From Oscillospiraceae bacterium (GTDB taxonomy: Bacteria; Bacillota_A; Clostridia; Oscillospirales; JAAYXM01), in NCBI GenBank assembly GCA_017408185.1, contig JAFQVE010000132.1:1-5975 (forward strand): a stretch of 5,975 nucleotides of DNA. Direction: 5' to 3'. The translations under genes and the position numbers were made by a program. Shown one piece after another: positions 1-4,470 of the stretch. How positions within the stretch are numbered: position 1 is the first letter of the stretch; each line of letters begins with the position of its first letter. The notes below the pieces were generated by a model. That model saw only the letters and a program-made list of their open reading frames with translations, searched no databases and was not told where the DNA came from.

Positions 1-600
1 ATACGCTTCATCCATATACTTTATATCATATGCTGTCTGAGAATAAACGCCGTCAATAAGCACCTTTGCACTTTTGGAAGTAACCTCAAATGTTGCACCG
101 TTCTCAGGGAACATAAAGGTCGTAAAACGTCCGAGTGCATTGCCGGACGCGATTTCGCGCCCAACCGCAATGTTGATAACGCTTCCTGACGCGCACTTCG
201 CACTTCCGTCAAGAAGCATAATAACCGTACCGTTTTTCGCAGATATCTTATCTCCCGAACGTAGGGTTTTCGCCGTCATTGCGCGGGTAGAATAAAGATA
301 CCTTCCGCGACTTTGCAAATTGCGCAAAACTGCATCCGCAGTTGCCGCAATAAGCTCTTTTTCACCCGACGGAACAGATGCGGCACTCTTTGCCGCATTT
401 ACATATTTATTTTTGAAGGAAGACACGGATGACTCAATTCTGTTGCGTGCAGCTGAGATTACGCTTTCAAAAAATGTCCCGTCAACGTATGACTTTGAAA
501 CCACCGGGTCGGAGGACGAGCCCCCCTGCGCCGAGGTGACAAGAACAAGCGCAAAACACAGAACCGCCGCGAGAAACACCGCCGTTATTCTCCTCTTCAT
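1..600 (-). CDS. Exported protein, N-terminal 200 residues, possible S-layer-type protein (3' end outside window)
   Basis: The frame is open from an ATG at 598-600 to the left edge with no stop, so the C-terminus is missing. Seen: a signal peptide (residues 1-24: MKRR, then a hydrophobic stretch, likely cleavage after TSA-24), a Gly/Ser-rich linker (26-30), a probably helical Ala/Ser/Lys-rich part (about 40-100), and a beta-rich Gly/Val part (about 104-190; 'SGDKISAKNGTVIMLLDGSA', 'GSVINVAIGREIASGNALG'). The pattern reminds me of N-terminal regions of clostridial exported proteins that carry S-layer homology (SLH) repeats, and the last residues (KYMDEAY) could be the start of one, but no complete SLH repeat is visible. 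The start is set by AGGAG 9 bases upstream, which touches the rex stop codon. It is the third gene of the dehydrogenase-rex unit, 13 bp after rex. The Cys at residue 15 is inside the hydrophobic core, so this is not a lipoprotein. Existence of the gene is secure; the family is a guess. Confidence 0.8.
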   Translation of the reverse strand, partial: MKRRITAVFLAAVLCFALVLVTSAQGGSSSDPVVSKSYVDGTFFESVISAARNRIESSVSSFKNKYVNAAKSAASVPSGEKELIAATADAVLRNLQSRGRYLYSTRAMTAKTLRSGDKISAKNGTVIMLLDGSAKCASGSVINIAVGREIASGNALGRFTTFMFPENGATFEVTSKSAKVLIDGVYSQTAYDIKYMDEAY

Positions 601-609
601 AGACCGGTT

Positions 610-614
610 CTCCT
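610..614 (-). promoter_or_regulatory. Ribosome binding site of the exported-protein gene, overlapping the rex stop
   Basis: Read on the minus strand, the rex stop and the site merge as TAAGGAG, followed by 9 bases and the ATG at 600. A ribosome ending on rex would stop directly on the Shine-Dalgarno sequence of the next gene, which suggests translational coupling and supports both the ATG choice and membership of one operon. Confidence 0.75.
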
Positions 615-1246
615 TATTTTTCCTTTGAAATTTCGTAGCAAAGAATCTTCAAGCTGTCGGCAAAGTGAACGTTTTCTATCTCCACACCAAGCTCGGTTGC
701 TGAAAGATCAACGTTCGTGAAATTCCATATGCCGCGCACGCCAAGCTCTGCAACCTTGCGCGCCATATCGCGTGCAAGCTCACGCGGCATTGTAAGCACA
801 GCCACGTCAAACGGATTTTCATCAAATTTCTTTTCCATCTCGCTTATATCAAGAATCGGAACATCTCCGATTTTTGTGCCGATAAGCTCTGGGTTTACGT
901 CAAAAGCCGCCGCAAGCTCAAAACCGCTTGTCTTGAAGCTGAAGTTATTTACAAGTGCGTGACCGAGATGTCCCACACCGATTATCGCGGCGGTGTGCTT
1001 CCTGTCAACGCCGATTATGGATGCAATCTCAGCAAGAAGGCTCTCCACATTATATCCGTAGCCTTGCTGCCCGAAACCTCCGAAGCAACTGAAATCCTGA
1101 CGTACCTGAGATGCGGTAAACCCAAGATTATTTGCCAGAACACTTGAAGATACGCGGCTTACACCGCTGCGAGAAAGCTCCTTTAAGCATCTGTGATATT
1201 TCGGCAATCTTCGGATTACAAGCGGCGAAATATATCTCTCGCTCAT
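614..1246 (-). CDS. rex: Redox-sensing transcriptional repressor Rex
   Basis: Rex is a cytoplasmic dimer that binds its operator when NADH is low relative to NAD+ and leaves it when NADH rises, releasing fermentation and redox genes. The protein is 210 residues, normal for the family. The N-terminal winged helix (about 1-80) carries recognition-helix residues TASQVRQD (44-51), followed by FGGFGQQGYGYNV (55-67). The Rossmann domain begins at GVGHLG (90-95), with Asp116 placed to hold the NAD adenosine ribose, then LTMP (151-154) and GIWNF (172-176); the C-terminal swap helix is near 194-207. The canonical RKD is RQD here and the usual Asn of GxGNLG is His93; I recall the first change from other clostridial Rex proteins. 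A TTG eight codons upstream (1268-1270) is in frame, but AAAGGAAG lies 7 bases before the ATG at 1244-1246, so I chose the ATG. The gene lies 33 bp after the dehydrogenase, and a Rex-type operator lies upstream of that gene, suggesting autoregulation. Confidence 0.96.
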   Translation of the reverse strand: MSERYISPLVIRRLPKYHRCLKELSRSGVSRVSSSVLANNLGFTASQVRQDFSCFGGFGQQGYGYNVESLLAEIASIIGVDRKHTAAIIGVGHLGHALVNNFSFKTSGFELAAAFDVNPELIGTKIGDVPILDISEMEKKFDENPFDVAVLTMPRELARDMARKVAELGVRGIWNFTNVDLSATELGVEIENVHFADSLKILCYEISKEK

Positions 1247-1253
1247 ACTAAAT

Positions 1254-1261
1254 CTTCCTTT
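1254..1261 (-). promoter_or_regulatory. Ribosome binding site that fixes the rex start
   Basis: The minus strand reads AAAGGAAG, then 7 bases, then ATG at 1244-1246. The upstream in-frame TTG (1268-1270) lies 5' of this site and has no site of its own, so the longer 218-residue version is unlikely. Confidence 0.8.
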
Positions 1262-1279
1262 CTTTGGCAATACTGCCTA

Positions 1280-2425
1280 TCATCTGTCAAGCTTTGACAT
1301 AACATAGTCTGCAAACTCGGCACACGTTGCACCGTCCGCTCTTCCTGTTATCGTAAGCTTCTTCTCATCATACATACATGTATCGAGTGCCGAGGCAAGA
1401 CGTTCAGACTTTTCAACCTCGCCGATATGCTCAAGAAGCATAACCGCCGCGCGAAGCATACTGCACGGATCTGCAAACTTATCTCTGCCCTCTGCAACCA
1501 TACGCGGAGCAGAACCGTGGATAGCCTCAAACATTGCATAGCGCTTTCCTACGTTTGCGCTTCCTGCTGTTCCTACGCCGCCCTGGAATTCTGCAGCCTC
1601 ATCGGTAAGGATGTCGCCGTAAAGGTTCGGAAGCACCATAACCTGGAAATCACGGCGGCGCTTCGTGTCAACAAGCTTTGCTGTCATGATGTCTATGTAC
1701 CAGTCGTCAAAAGAAATTTCCGGATACTTTGCCGCAACCTTCTTGCAGGCATCAAGGAATTTTCCATCAGTAGTCTTGATAACGTTAGCCTTTGTAACTG
1801 CTGTTACGCGGCTCTTTCCCATCTTCTTTGCATAGGAAAAGGCAAGCTCTGCTATTCTGTCGCAGCCCTGGCTTGTAGCGACTGTAAAGTCTATCGCAAG
1901 GTCTTCCGTAACGTTGACACCCATACTTCCGACAGCATATCCGCCCTCAGTGTTCTCGCGGAAAAACATCCAGTCAATCCCCTCGCTCGGAACCTTTACC
2001 GGACGCATATTTGCAAAAAGGTCAAGCTCTTTTCTCATTGCAACGTTTGCGCTTTCGATGTTCGGCCACGGATCGCCGGCACGCGGAGTGGTTGTAGGCC
2101 CTTTCAGTATAACGTGACAAGCCTTTAGCTCTTCAAGAACATCATCCGGAATGGCCTTGTTTGCCGCAACACGGTTTTCGATTGTAAGTCCGTCAATTAC
2201 GCGGAATTCAATCTTGCCGGCATCCACCTCTTCCTTTAAGAGATATTCAAGAACGCGATGCGCTTCCTTTGTAATAGCCGGACCGATGCCGTCACCGCCG
2301 CAAACACCGATAATAATCTTCGGGAGCGCGGCATAATCTATAAACTCGTTTTCCTTCTTCATTGCCTCAATACGCTTAAGCTGAAGTGCAATGATCTTTT
2401 CAAACTGCTTCATTGTGTTTTCCAT
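1280..2425 (-). CDS. Isocitrate/isopropylmalate dehydrogenase family protein, probably isocitrate dehydrogenase
   Basis: Predicted to convert isocitrate to 2-oxoglutarate and CO2 with reduction of NAD+ or NADP+, in anaerobes mainly to supply glutamate. The 381-residue length fits the family. Seen: GGDGIGP (43-49), GPTTTP (109-114), and a substrate loop in which Ser125, Asn127, Arg131, Arg141 and Arg156 match E. coli Icd Ser113, Asn115, Arg119, Arg129 and Arg153. Tyr163 and Lys212 match the catalytic Tyr/Lys pair; Asp241 or Asp245, Asp271 and Asp275 the metal ligands; HGSAP (303-307) is the cofactor loop. Ser125 and Asn127 argue for isocitrate over isopropylmalate. After HGSAP the sequence is Arg308-Met309, matching neither the Lys-Tyr of NADP-dependent E. 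coli Icd nor the Asp-Ile typical of NAD enzymes, so the cofactor is open. A roughly 34-residue N-terminal extension precedes the core. The ATG at 2423-2425 has AAGGAG 10 bases upstream; Met5 is a less likely start. It heads the operon with rex. Homoisocitrate dehydrogenase is a remote alternative. Confidence 0.9.
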   Translation of the reverse strand: MENTMKQFEKIIALQLKRIEAMKKENEFIDYAALPKIIIGVCGGDGIGPAITKEAHRVLEYLLKEEVDAGKIEFRVIDGLTIENRVAANKAIPDDVLEELKACHVILKGPTTTPRAGDPWPNIESANVAMRKELDLFANMRPVKVPSEGIDWMFFRENTEGGYAVGSMGVNVTEDLAIDFTVATSQGCDRIAELAFSYAKKMGKSRVTAVTKANVIKTTDGKFLDACKKVAAKYPEISFDDWYIDIMTAKLVDTKRRRDFQVMVLPNLYGDILTDEAAEFQGGVGTAGSANVGKRYAMFEAIHGSAPRMVAEGRDKFADPCSMLRAAVMLLEHIGEVEKSERLASALDTCMYDEKKLTITGRADGATCAEFADYVMSKLDR

Positions 2426-2435
2426 TGTGACATTT

Positions 2436-2441
2436 CTCCTT
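2436..2441 (-). promoter_or_regulatory. Ribosome binding site of the dehydrogenase gene
   Basis: AAGGAG on the minus strand lies 10 bases before the ATG at 2423-2425 and 22 bases before the in-frame Met5 codon (2411-2413), which favours the longer form. An ATG inside the spacer is out of frame. Confidence 0.7.
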
Positions 2442-2464
2442 CTCTATAAACGACGCGAAAGAAG
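2439..2464 (-). promoter_or_regulatory. Leader hairpin touching the dehydrogenase ribosome binding site
   Basis: On the minus strand CTTCTTT (2458-2464) can pair with AGAGAAG (2439-2445, one G-U pair) around a 12-base loop. The 3' arm includes the first three bases of the Shine-Dalgarno AAGGAG (2436-2441), so the fold would partly hide the ribosome site. The stem is short and may be chance. Confidence 0.25.
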
Positions 2465-2507
2465 CTTAAAATTCAAAACATTCTCCGCATTTTATCTCAT
2501 ACTACTA

Positions 2508-2536
2508 ATTTTAAACTTTTTTTGTCGCTTTGTCAA
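2508..2536 (-). promoter_or_regulatory. Sigma-A promoter of the dehydrogenase-rex operon
   Basis: The minus strand carries a perfect -35 TTGACA (2531-2536), a 17-bp spacer (2514-2530) and a -10 TAAAAT (2508-2513), one base from consensus. Transcription would begin near 2501, giving a leader of about 75 bases before the ATG. It is the best promoter in the region and points at the dehydrogenase. Confidence 0.8.
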
Positions 2537-2552
2537 CTTTTACGCCGTTTTT

Positions 2553-2579
2553 TTTATACTTCTCACGCAATTTCGTCAA
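2553..2579 (-). promoter_or_regulatory. Weak second promoter candidate
   Basis: TTGACG (2574-2579) and TATAAA (2553-2558) on the minus strand are good hexamers, but the spacer is only 15 bp, shorter than the usual 16-18. It may act as a minor start upstream of the main promoter or be chance in AT-rich DNA. Confidence 0.25.
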
Positions 2580-2653
2580 ATTGCCAAATTTCAATTTTTC
2601 ATAACTTTATTACAATTTGTATACCTTAAAAAAACAGGCTTTTTTTCCACCGT

Positions 2654-2695
2654 CAAAAAAACAATATTGTGAAATCTTTCACAGTTGTTTTTTTG
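2654..2695. repeat. Large inverted repeat (11-bp outer and 7-bp inner arms), possible bidirectional terminator
   Basis: The outer arms CAAAAAAACAA (2654-2664) and TTGTTTTTTTG (2685-2695) are perfectly complementary. Inside lie 3 unpaired bases on one side and 1 on the other, then the 7-bp arms of the Rex-type site. As RNA this gives an A-tract/stem/U-tract shape in both directions, as in bidirectional intrinsic terminators, but the inner stem has only two G-C pairs and the site is about 290 bases past the tsaD stop. It may end tsaD read-through, frame the operator, or both. Confidence 0.5.
2668..2683. promoter_or_regulatory. Rex-type operator, TGTGAA-N4-TTCACA
   Basis: The site TGTGAAATCTTTCACA is an inverted repeat with 7-bp perfect arms and a 2-base centre. 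It matches the Rex box known from Bacillus and Streptomyces (TGTGAA-N4-TTCACA) at all 12 fixed positions. Because rex is the second gene of the next operon, autoregulation is a natural reading. Caveat: it is about 130 bp upstream of the -35 of the best promoter, not over it, and it is also the centre of a larger hairpin that could be a terminator. Confidence 0.6.
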
Positions 2696-2775
2696 AAATA
2701 CGTTCCGATTTTTGGCAAAATCAGTGCTTTTCCGCCACTTAAATCAATAATTGAAATTGCCGTCGAAAAGGGTTA

Positions 2776-2794
2776 AAACCGCGCGTTTCGGTTT
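2776..2794 (-). terminator. Weak terminator candidate, AAACCG/CGGTTT hairpin
   Basis: AAACCG (2776-2781) and CGGTTT (2789-2794) can form a 6-bp stem with a 7-base loop. On the minus strand the stem is followed by TAACCCTTTT, an imperfect T-run. It could help end the tsaD transcript, but stem and T-run are both poor. Confidence 0.25.
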
Positions 2795-2811
2795 ACGTAA
2801 ATCGTTTCGGT
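2784..2811. repeat. Direct repeat CGTTTCGGT flanking the palindrome TTTACGTAAA
   Basis: CGTTTCGGT occurs at 2784-2792 and again at 2803-2811, repeating every 19 bp, with the perfect 10-bp palindrome TTTACGTAAA (2792-2801) between them. This could be a protein-binding site with two half-sites on one helix face, but I do not recognise the motif. It lies next to the DnaA-box row. Confidence 0.4.
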
Positions 2812-2829
2812 AAATTGTTCTACAAATAG

Positions 2830-2859
2830 TTATCCACATTTTCCACAGGTTTTTCCACA
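2830..2859 (+). promoter_or_regulatory. Row of three DnaA-box-like 9-mers
   Basis: TTATCCACA (2830-2838) is a perfect DnaA box. TTTTCCACA follows directly (2839-2847) and again after 3 bases (2851-2859), each one base from consensus. All three have the same orientation within 30 bp, in AT-rich DNA; T-tracts lie about 30 bp further right. Such rows are typical of bacterial origins and of DnaA-titrating or DnaA-regulated sites. Neither dnaA nor dnaN is in the window, and the flanking operons point the same way, so I do not call this oriC. Confidence 0.55.
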
Positions 2860-2961
2860 GCCTGCAACTCAGCTGATATCAAGGCATTGCTCTTTTTTTA
2901 CCATTTTTTATCAACTTCTGAAACGCAGTTTTCACATATCCGAAAAACAGCAAATTAGTTT

Positions 2962-2983
2962 ACATAATTCTGTAAAATTATGT
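2962..2983 (-). terminator. Hairpin just behind tsaD, weak terminator candidate
   Basis: ACATAATT (2962-2969) and AATTATGT (2976-2983) are perfect 8-bp arms around a 6-base loop, beginning 2 bases after the tsaD stop on the minus strand. The position fits an end-of-operon structure, but the stem is nearly all A-T and the following bases (AAACTAATTTGCTGTTTTT) have a T-run only about 14 bases later. It may protect the mRNA 3' end rather than terminate transcription. Confidence 0.35.
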
Positions 2984-2985
2984 CT

Positions 2986-3993
2986 TTAAAAATCAATAGA
3001 TAACGTTGCACGCGCATTCAGGTCGCTTCCTGCCGTGTTTTTGCGCAAAAACTCGAAATATGCTTGCGCACCTATCATTGCGGCATTGTCACCGCAAAGA
3101 GAAACGGGAGGAAAAAAAAGCTCGATTTTTGAACTTTTTGCCTCTTTTTGAAGTCTTGCACGCAGGAATGAATTGGCAGCAACTCCACCTGCAATTGCGA
3201 TTTTATCTCTCCCATTAAGCTTCGCCGCAGCCATGCACCTCGGAACAATCGCATCGCACACAGCTTCACAGAAAGAGGCAGCAAGAGAGGGTTTGTCTAT
3301 CTCCTCACCAAGCTGCTCGGCACGATGAGCAAGATTTATAACTGCGGTTTTGAGTCCGGAAAAGGACATATCAAACTCTGCACCGTCAATTTTCGCGCGC
3401 GGAAGCTTGTATTTATCCTTATCCCCCTGCTTTGCAAGCGCGTCAATTTTCGCGCCTCCCGGATATCCAATACTGAGCACGCGAGCGCACTTATCAAAAG
3501 CTTCACCTGCCGCATCATCACGCGTTGAACCTAAAATTTCAAAGCTTGTATAATCCTTCACATCAACCAAAAGCGTGTGTCCCCCCGATGCCACAAGGCA
3601 AAGAAACGGCGGTGTAAGCTCCGGAAATGCTATGTAATTCGCAGCAATGTGACCGCGGATATGATGCACCGGAATAAGCGGCTTATCAAGCGAAAAAGCA
3701 AGCGACTTTGCAAAGCCGACACCGACAAGCAAAGCCCCGATAAGCCCCGGCGCGTACGTTACTGCCACGGCATCAATATCATTTTTTTCGATTCCGGCAT
3801 CTGAAAAAGCCTTTTCCGTAAGCGCCGTGATGCACTCTATGTGCTTTCTTGACGCAATTTCCGGAACAACCCCTCCGTAAAGTGCGTGCATATCCGCCTG
3901 AGAGTATATTACATTTGAAAGCACACGCCGTCCGTCCTCCACTATTGCGGCAGCGGTTTCATCGCATGAGCTTTCTATCGCGAGTATTTTCAC
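2986..3993 (-). CDS. tsaD: tRNA N6-adenosine threonylcarbamoyltransferase TsaD
   Basis: TsaD transfers the threonylcarbamoyl group from threonylcarbamoyl-AMP to A37 of ANN-decoding tRNAs, making t6A in the cytoplasm together with TsaB and TsaE. At 335 residues it has the bacterial length. Seen in order: ESSCDET (7-13, ATPase fold), GGVVPEIASRKH (40-51), the metal-binding histidines His111 and His115 in HHIRGH, SGGHT (136-140), DDAAGEAFDK (159-168), SFSGLKTA (210-217), GGVAANS (269-275) and CGDNAAMIG (300-308) with the metal ligand Asp302. All key residues are present, so it should be active. The start is a GTG (3991-3993) with AGGAAGG 10 bases upstream, and the encoded MKILAIESS start matches the family. 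It lies 21 bp after rimI, a common pairing. TsaB, TsaE and TsaC are not in the window. Confidence 0.97.
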   Translation of the reverse strand: MKILAIESSCDETAAAIVEDGRRVLSNVIYSQADMHALYGGVVPEIASRKHIECITALTEKAFSDAGIEKNDIDAVAVTYAPGLIGALLVGVGFAKSLAFSLDKPLIPVHHIRGHIAANYIAFPELTPPFLCLVASGGHTLLVDVKDYTSFEILGSTRDDAAGEAFDKCARVLSIGYPGGAKIDALAKQGDKDKYKLPRAKIDGAEFDMSFSGLKTAVINLAHRAEQLGEEIDKPSLAASFCEAVCDAIVPRCMAAAKLNGRDKIAIAGGVAANSFLRARLQKEAKSSKIELFFPPVSLCGDNAAMIGAQAYFEFLRKNTAGSDLNARATLSIDF

Positions 3994-4003
3994 AGGATTT
4001 TAA

Positions 4004-4010
4004 CCTTCCT
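4004..4010 (-). promoter_or_regulatory. Ribosome binding site supporting the GTG start of tsaD
   Basis: AGGAAGG on the minus strand, 10 bases before the GTG at 3991-3993, in the 21-bp gap after rimI. No ATG in frame lies nearby, so the non-ATG start is well supported. Confidence 0.75.
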
Positions 4011-4014
4011 TCTT

Positions 4015-4470
4015 TTATGTTATATTCCACGTCATTATATATGCATCCTCGGTAGGATTTGAATAAAACCGCGGGCGTCGCCCAAGATTTTCAAAGCCGA
4101 GCGACTCATAAAGAGCAATAGCCGCCGTGTTTCCGACGCGCACCTCGAGCGTTAAAAATGAAAACGCCATTTTTCTTGCCTTTTCCATCAGAGCACAAAC
4201 AAGTGCCCGTCCGATCCCGCGTCGTCGCAGCTTCCCTGATACTGCAACATTTGTTATATATCCCTCATTTGCAGCATAATATAAACCTACATATCCGCAA
4301 ATTTCACCGTCGTATTCCGCCACGAGAAAAACCGCGTTTTCTCTCTCCATTGTTTCCCGAATGGCATTCTCACTCCACGGAGCAGAAAAACACTCTCGTT
4401 CAAGTTCGGCAATGTGCGGAATATCGGAAATCTCTGCACTGCGCACCGTTATATTATTTCTTTGCATCAT
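4015..4470 (-). CDS. rimI: Ribosomal protein S18-alanine N-acetyltransferase RimI
   Basis: A GNAT-fold enzyme that acetylates the N-terminal alanine of ribosomal protein S18 with acetyl-CoA. The 151 residues form a single GNAT domain. Seen: ECFSAPWS (26-33), the beta-4 strand YITNVAV (71-77), the acetyl-CoA loop RRRGIGRAL (82-90), LEVRVGNTAAIALYESLGF (about 107-125) and the RimI-type end RPRFYSNPTEDAYIM with Tyr136 and EDA. These end motifs and the tsaD neighbour support RimI over a general GNAT. The first ATG (4468-4470) is followed at once by a second; AGGAG is 9 bases before the first. The gene starts inside polA, overlapping its last 17 bp in another frame, so it is probably translated by coupling. 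Some RimI proteins also acetylate other proteins; that cannot be judged here. Confidence 0.92.
   Translation of the reverse strand: MMQRNNITVRSAEISDIPHIAELERECFSAPWSENAIRETMERENAVFLVAEYDGEICGYVGLYYAANEGYITNVAVSGKLRRRGIGRALVCALMEKARKMAFSFLTLEVRVGNTAAIALYESLGFENLGRRPRFYSNPTEDAYIMTWNIT

Larger units (their letters stand above)
2426..2985. other. 560-bp AT-rich intergenic region between tsaD and the dehydrogenase-rex operon
   Basis: No credible gene is present: the only longer frame here is a plus-strand, T-rich, Phe/Leu/Ile-rich frame (2391-2672) without a ribosome binding site. From right to left it holds a hairpin behind tsaD (2962-2983), T-tracts around 2892-2909, three DnaA-like boxes (2830-2859), a repeat/palindrome patch (2776-2811), a large inverted repeat with a Rex-type operator (2654-2695), and promoter elements facing left (2508-2579). 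It must both end the polA-rimI-tsaD transcript and start the dehydrogenase-rex one, but its length and the DnaA boxes exceed what those two tasks need. Confidence 0.85.

Noticed and set aside
1247..1270. Longer rex start at TTG 1268-1270 (218 residues)
   Set aside because: The Shine-Dalgarno site lies between this codon and the ATG at 1246, and the extra eight residues are not typical of Rex.
1266..1277. GGCA/TGCC hairpin between the dehydrogenase and rex genes as an internal terminator
   Set aside because: The stem is only 4 bp and no T-run follows, so it would not stop transcription.
1427..2128. Long plus-strand open frame (233 codons) opposite the dehydrogenase gene
   Set aside because: It is a shadow of the strongly conserved dehydrogenase: no ribosome binding site, and its many Cys residues are the antisense reading of GCA alanine codons. 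It resembles no protein family I know.
2495..2508. TAGTAGTAT on the minus strand as a DnaA-trio origin-unwinding element
   Set aside because: It lies more than 300 bp from the DnaA boxes, whereas DnaA-trios lie directly beside them, and it has only two full repeats next to the promoter -10.
2391..2672. Plus-strand hydrophobic open frame (93 codons) resembling a small membrane protein
   Set aside because: It begins inside the dehydrogenase gene without a ribosome binding site, and its Phe/Leu/Ile richness follows from reading T-rich promoter DNA. It also runs through the promoter and operator region.
2693..2721. Plus-strand promoter TTGAAA-17-CAAAAT for a small RNA
   Set aside because: The -10 is poor, no plus-strand gene or clear terminator follows, and such matches are common in AT-rich DNA.
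2908..2936. Additional DnaA boxes (TTATCAACT at 2908-2916, GTTTTCACA at 2928-2936)
   Set aside because: Each differs from the consensus at two positions, which is expected by chance in AT-rich DNA.
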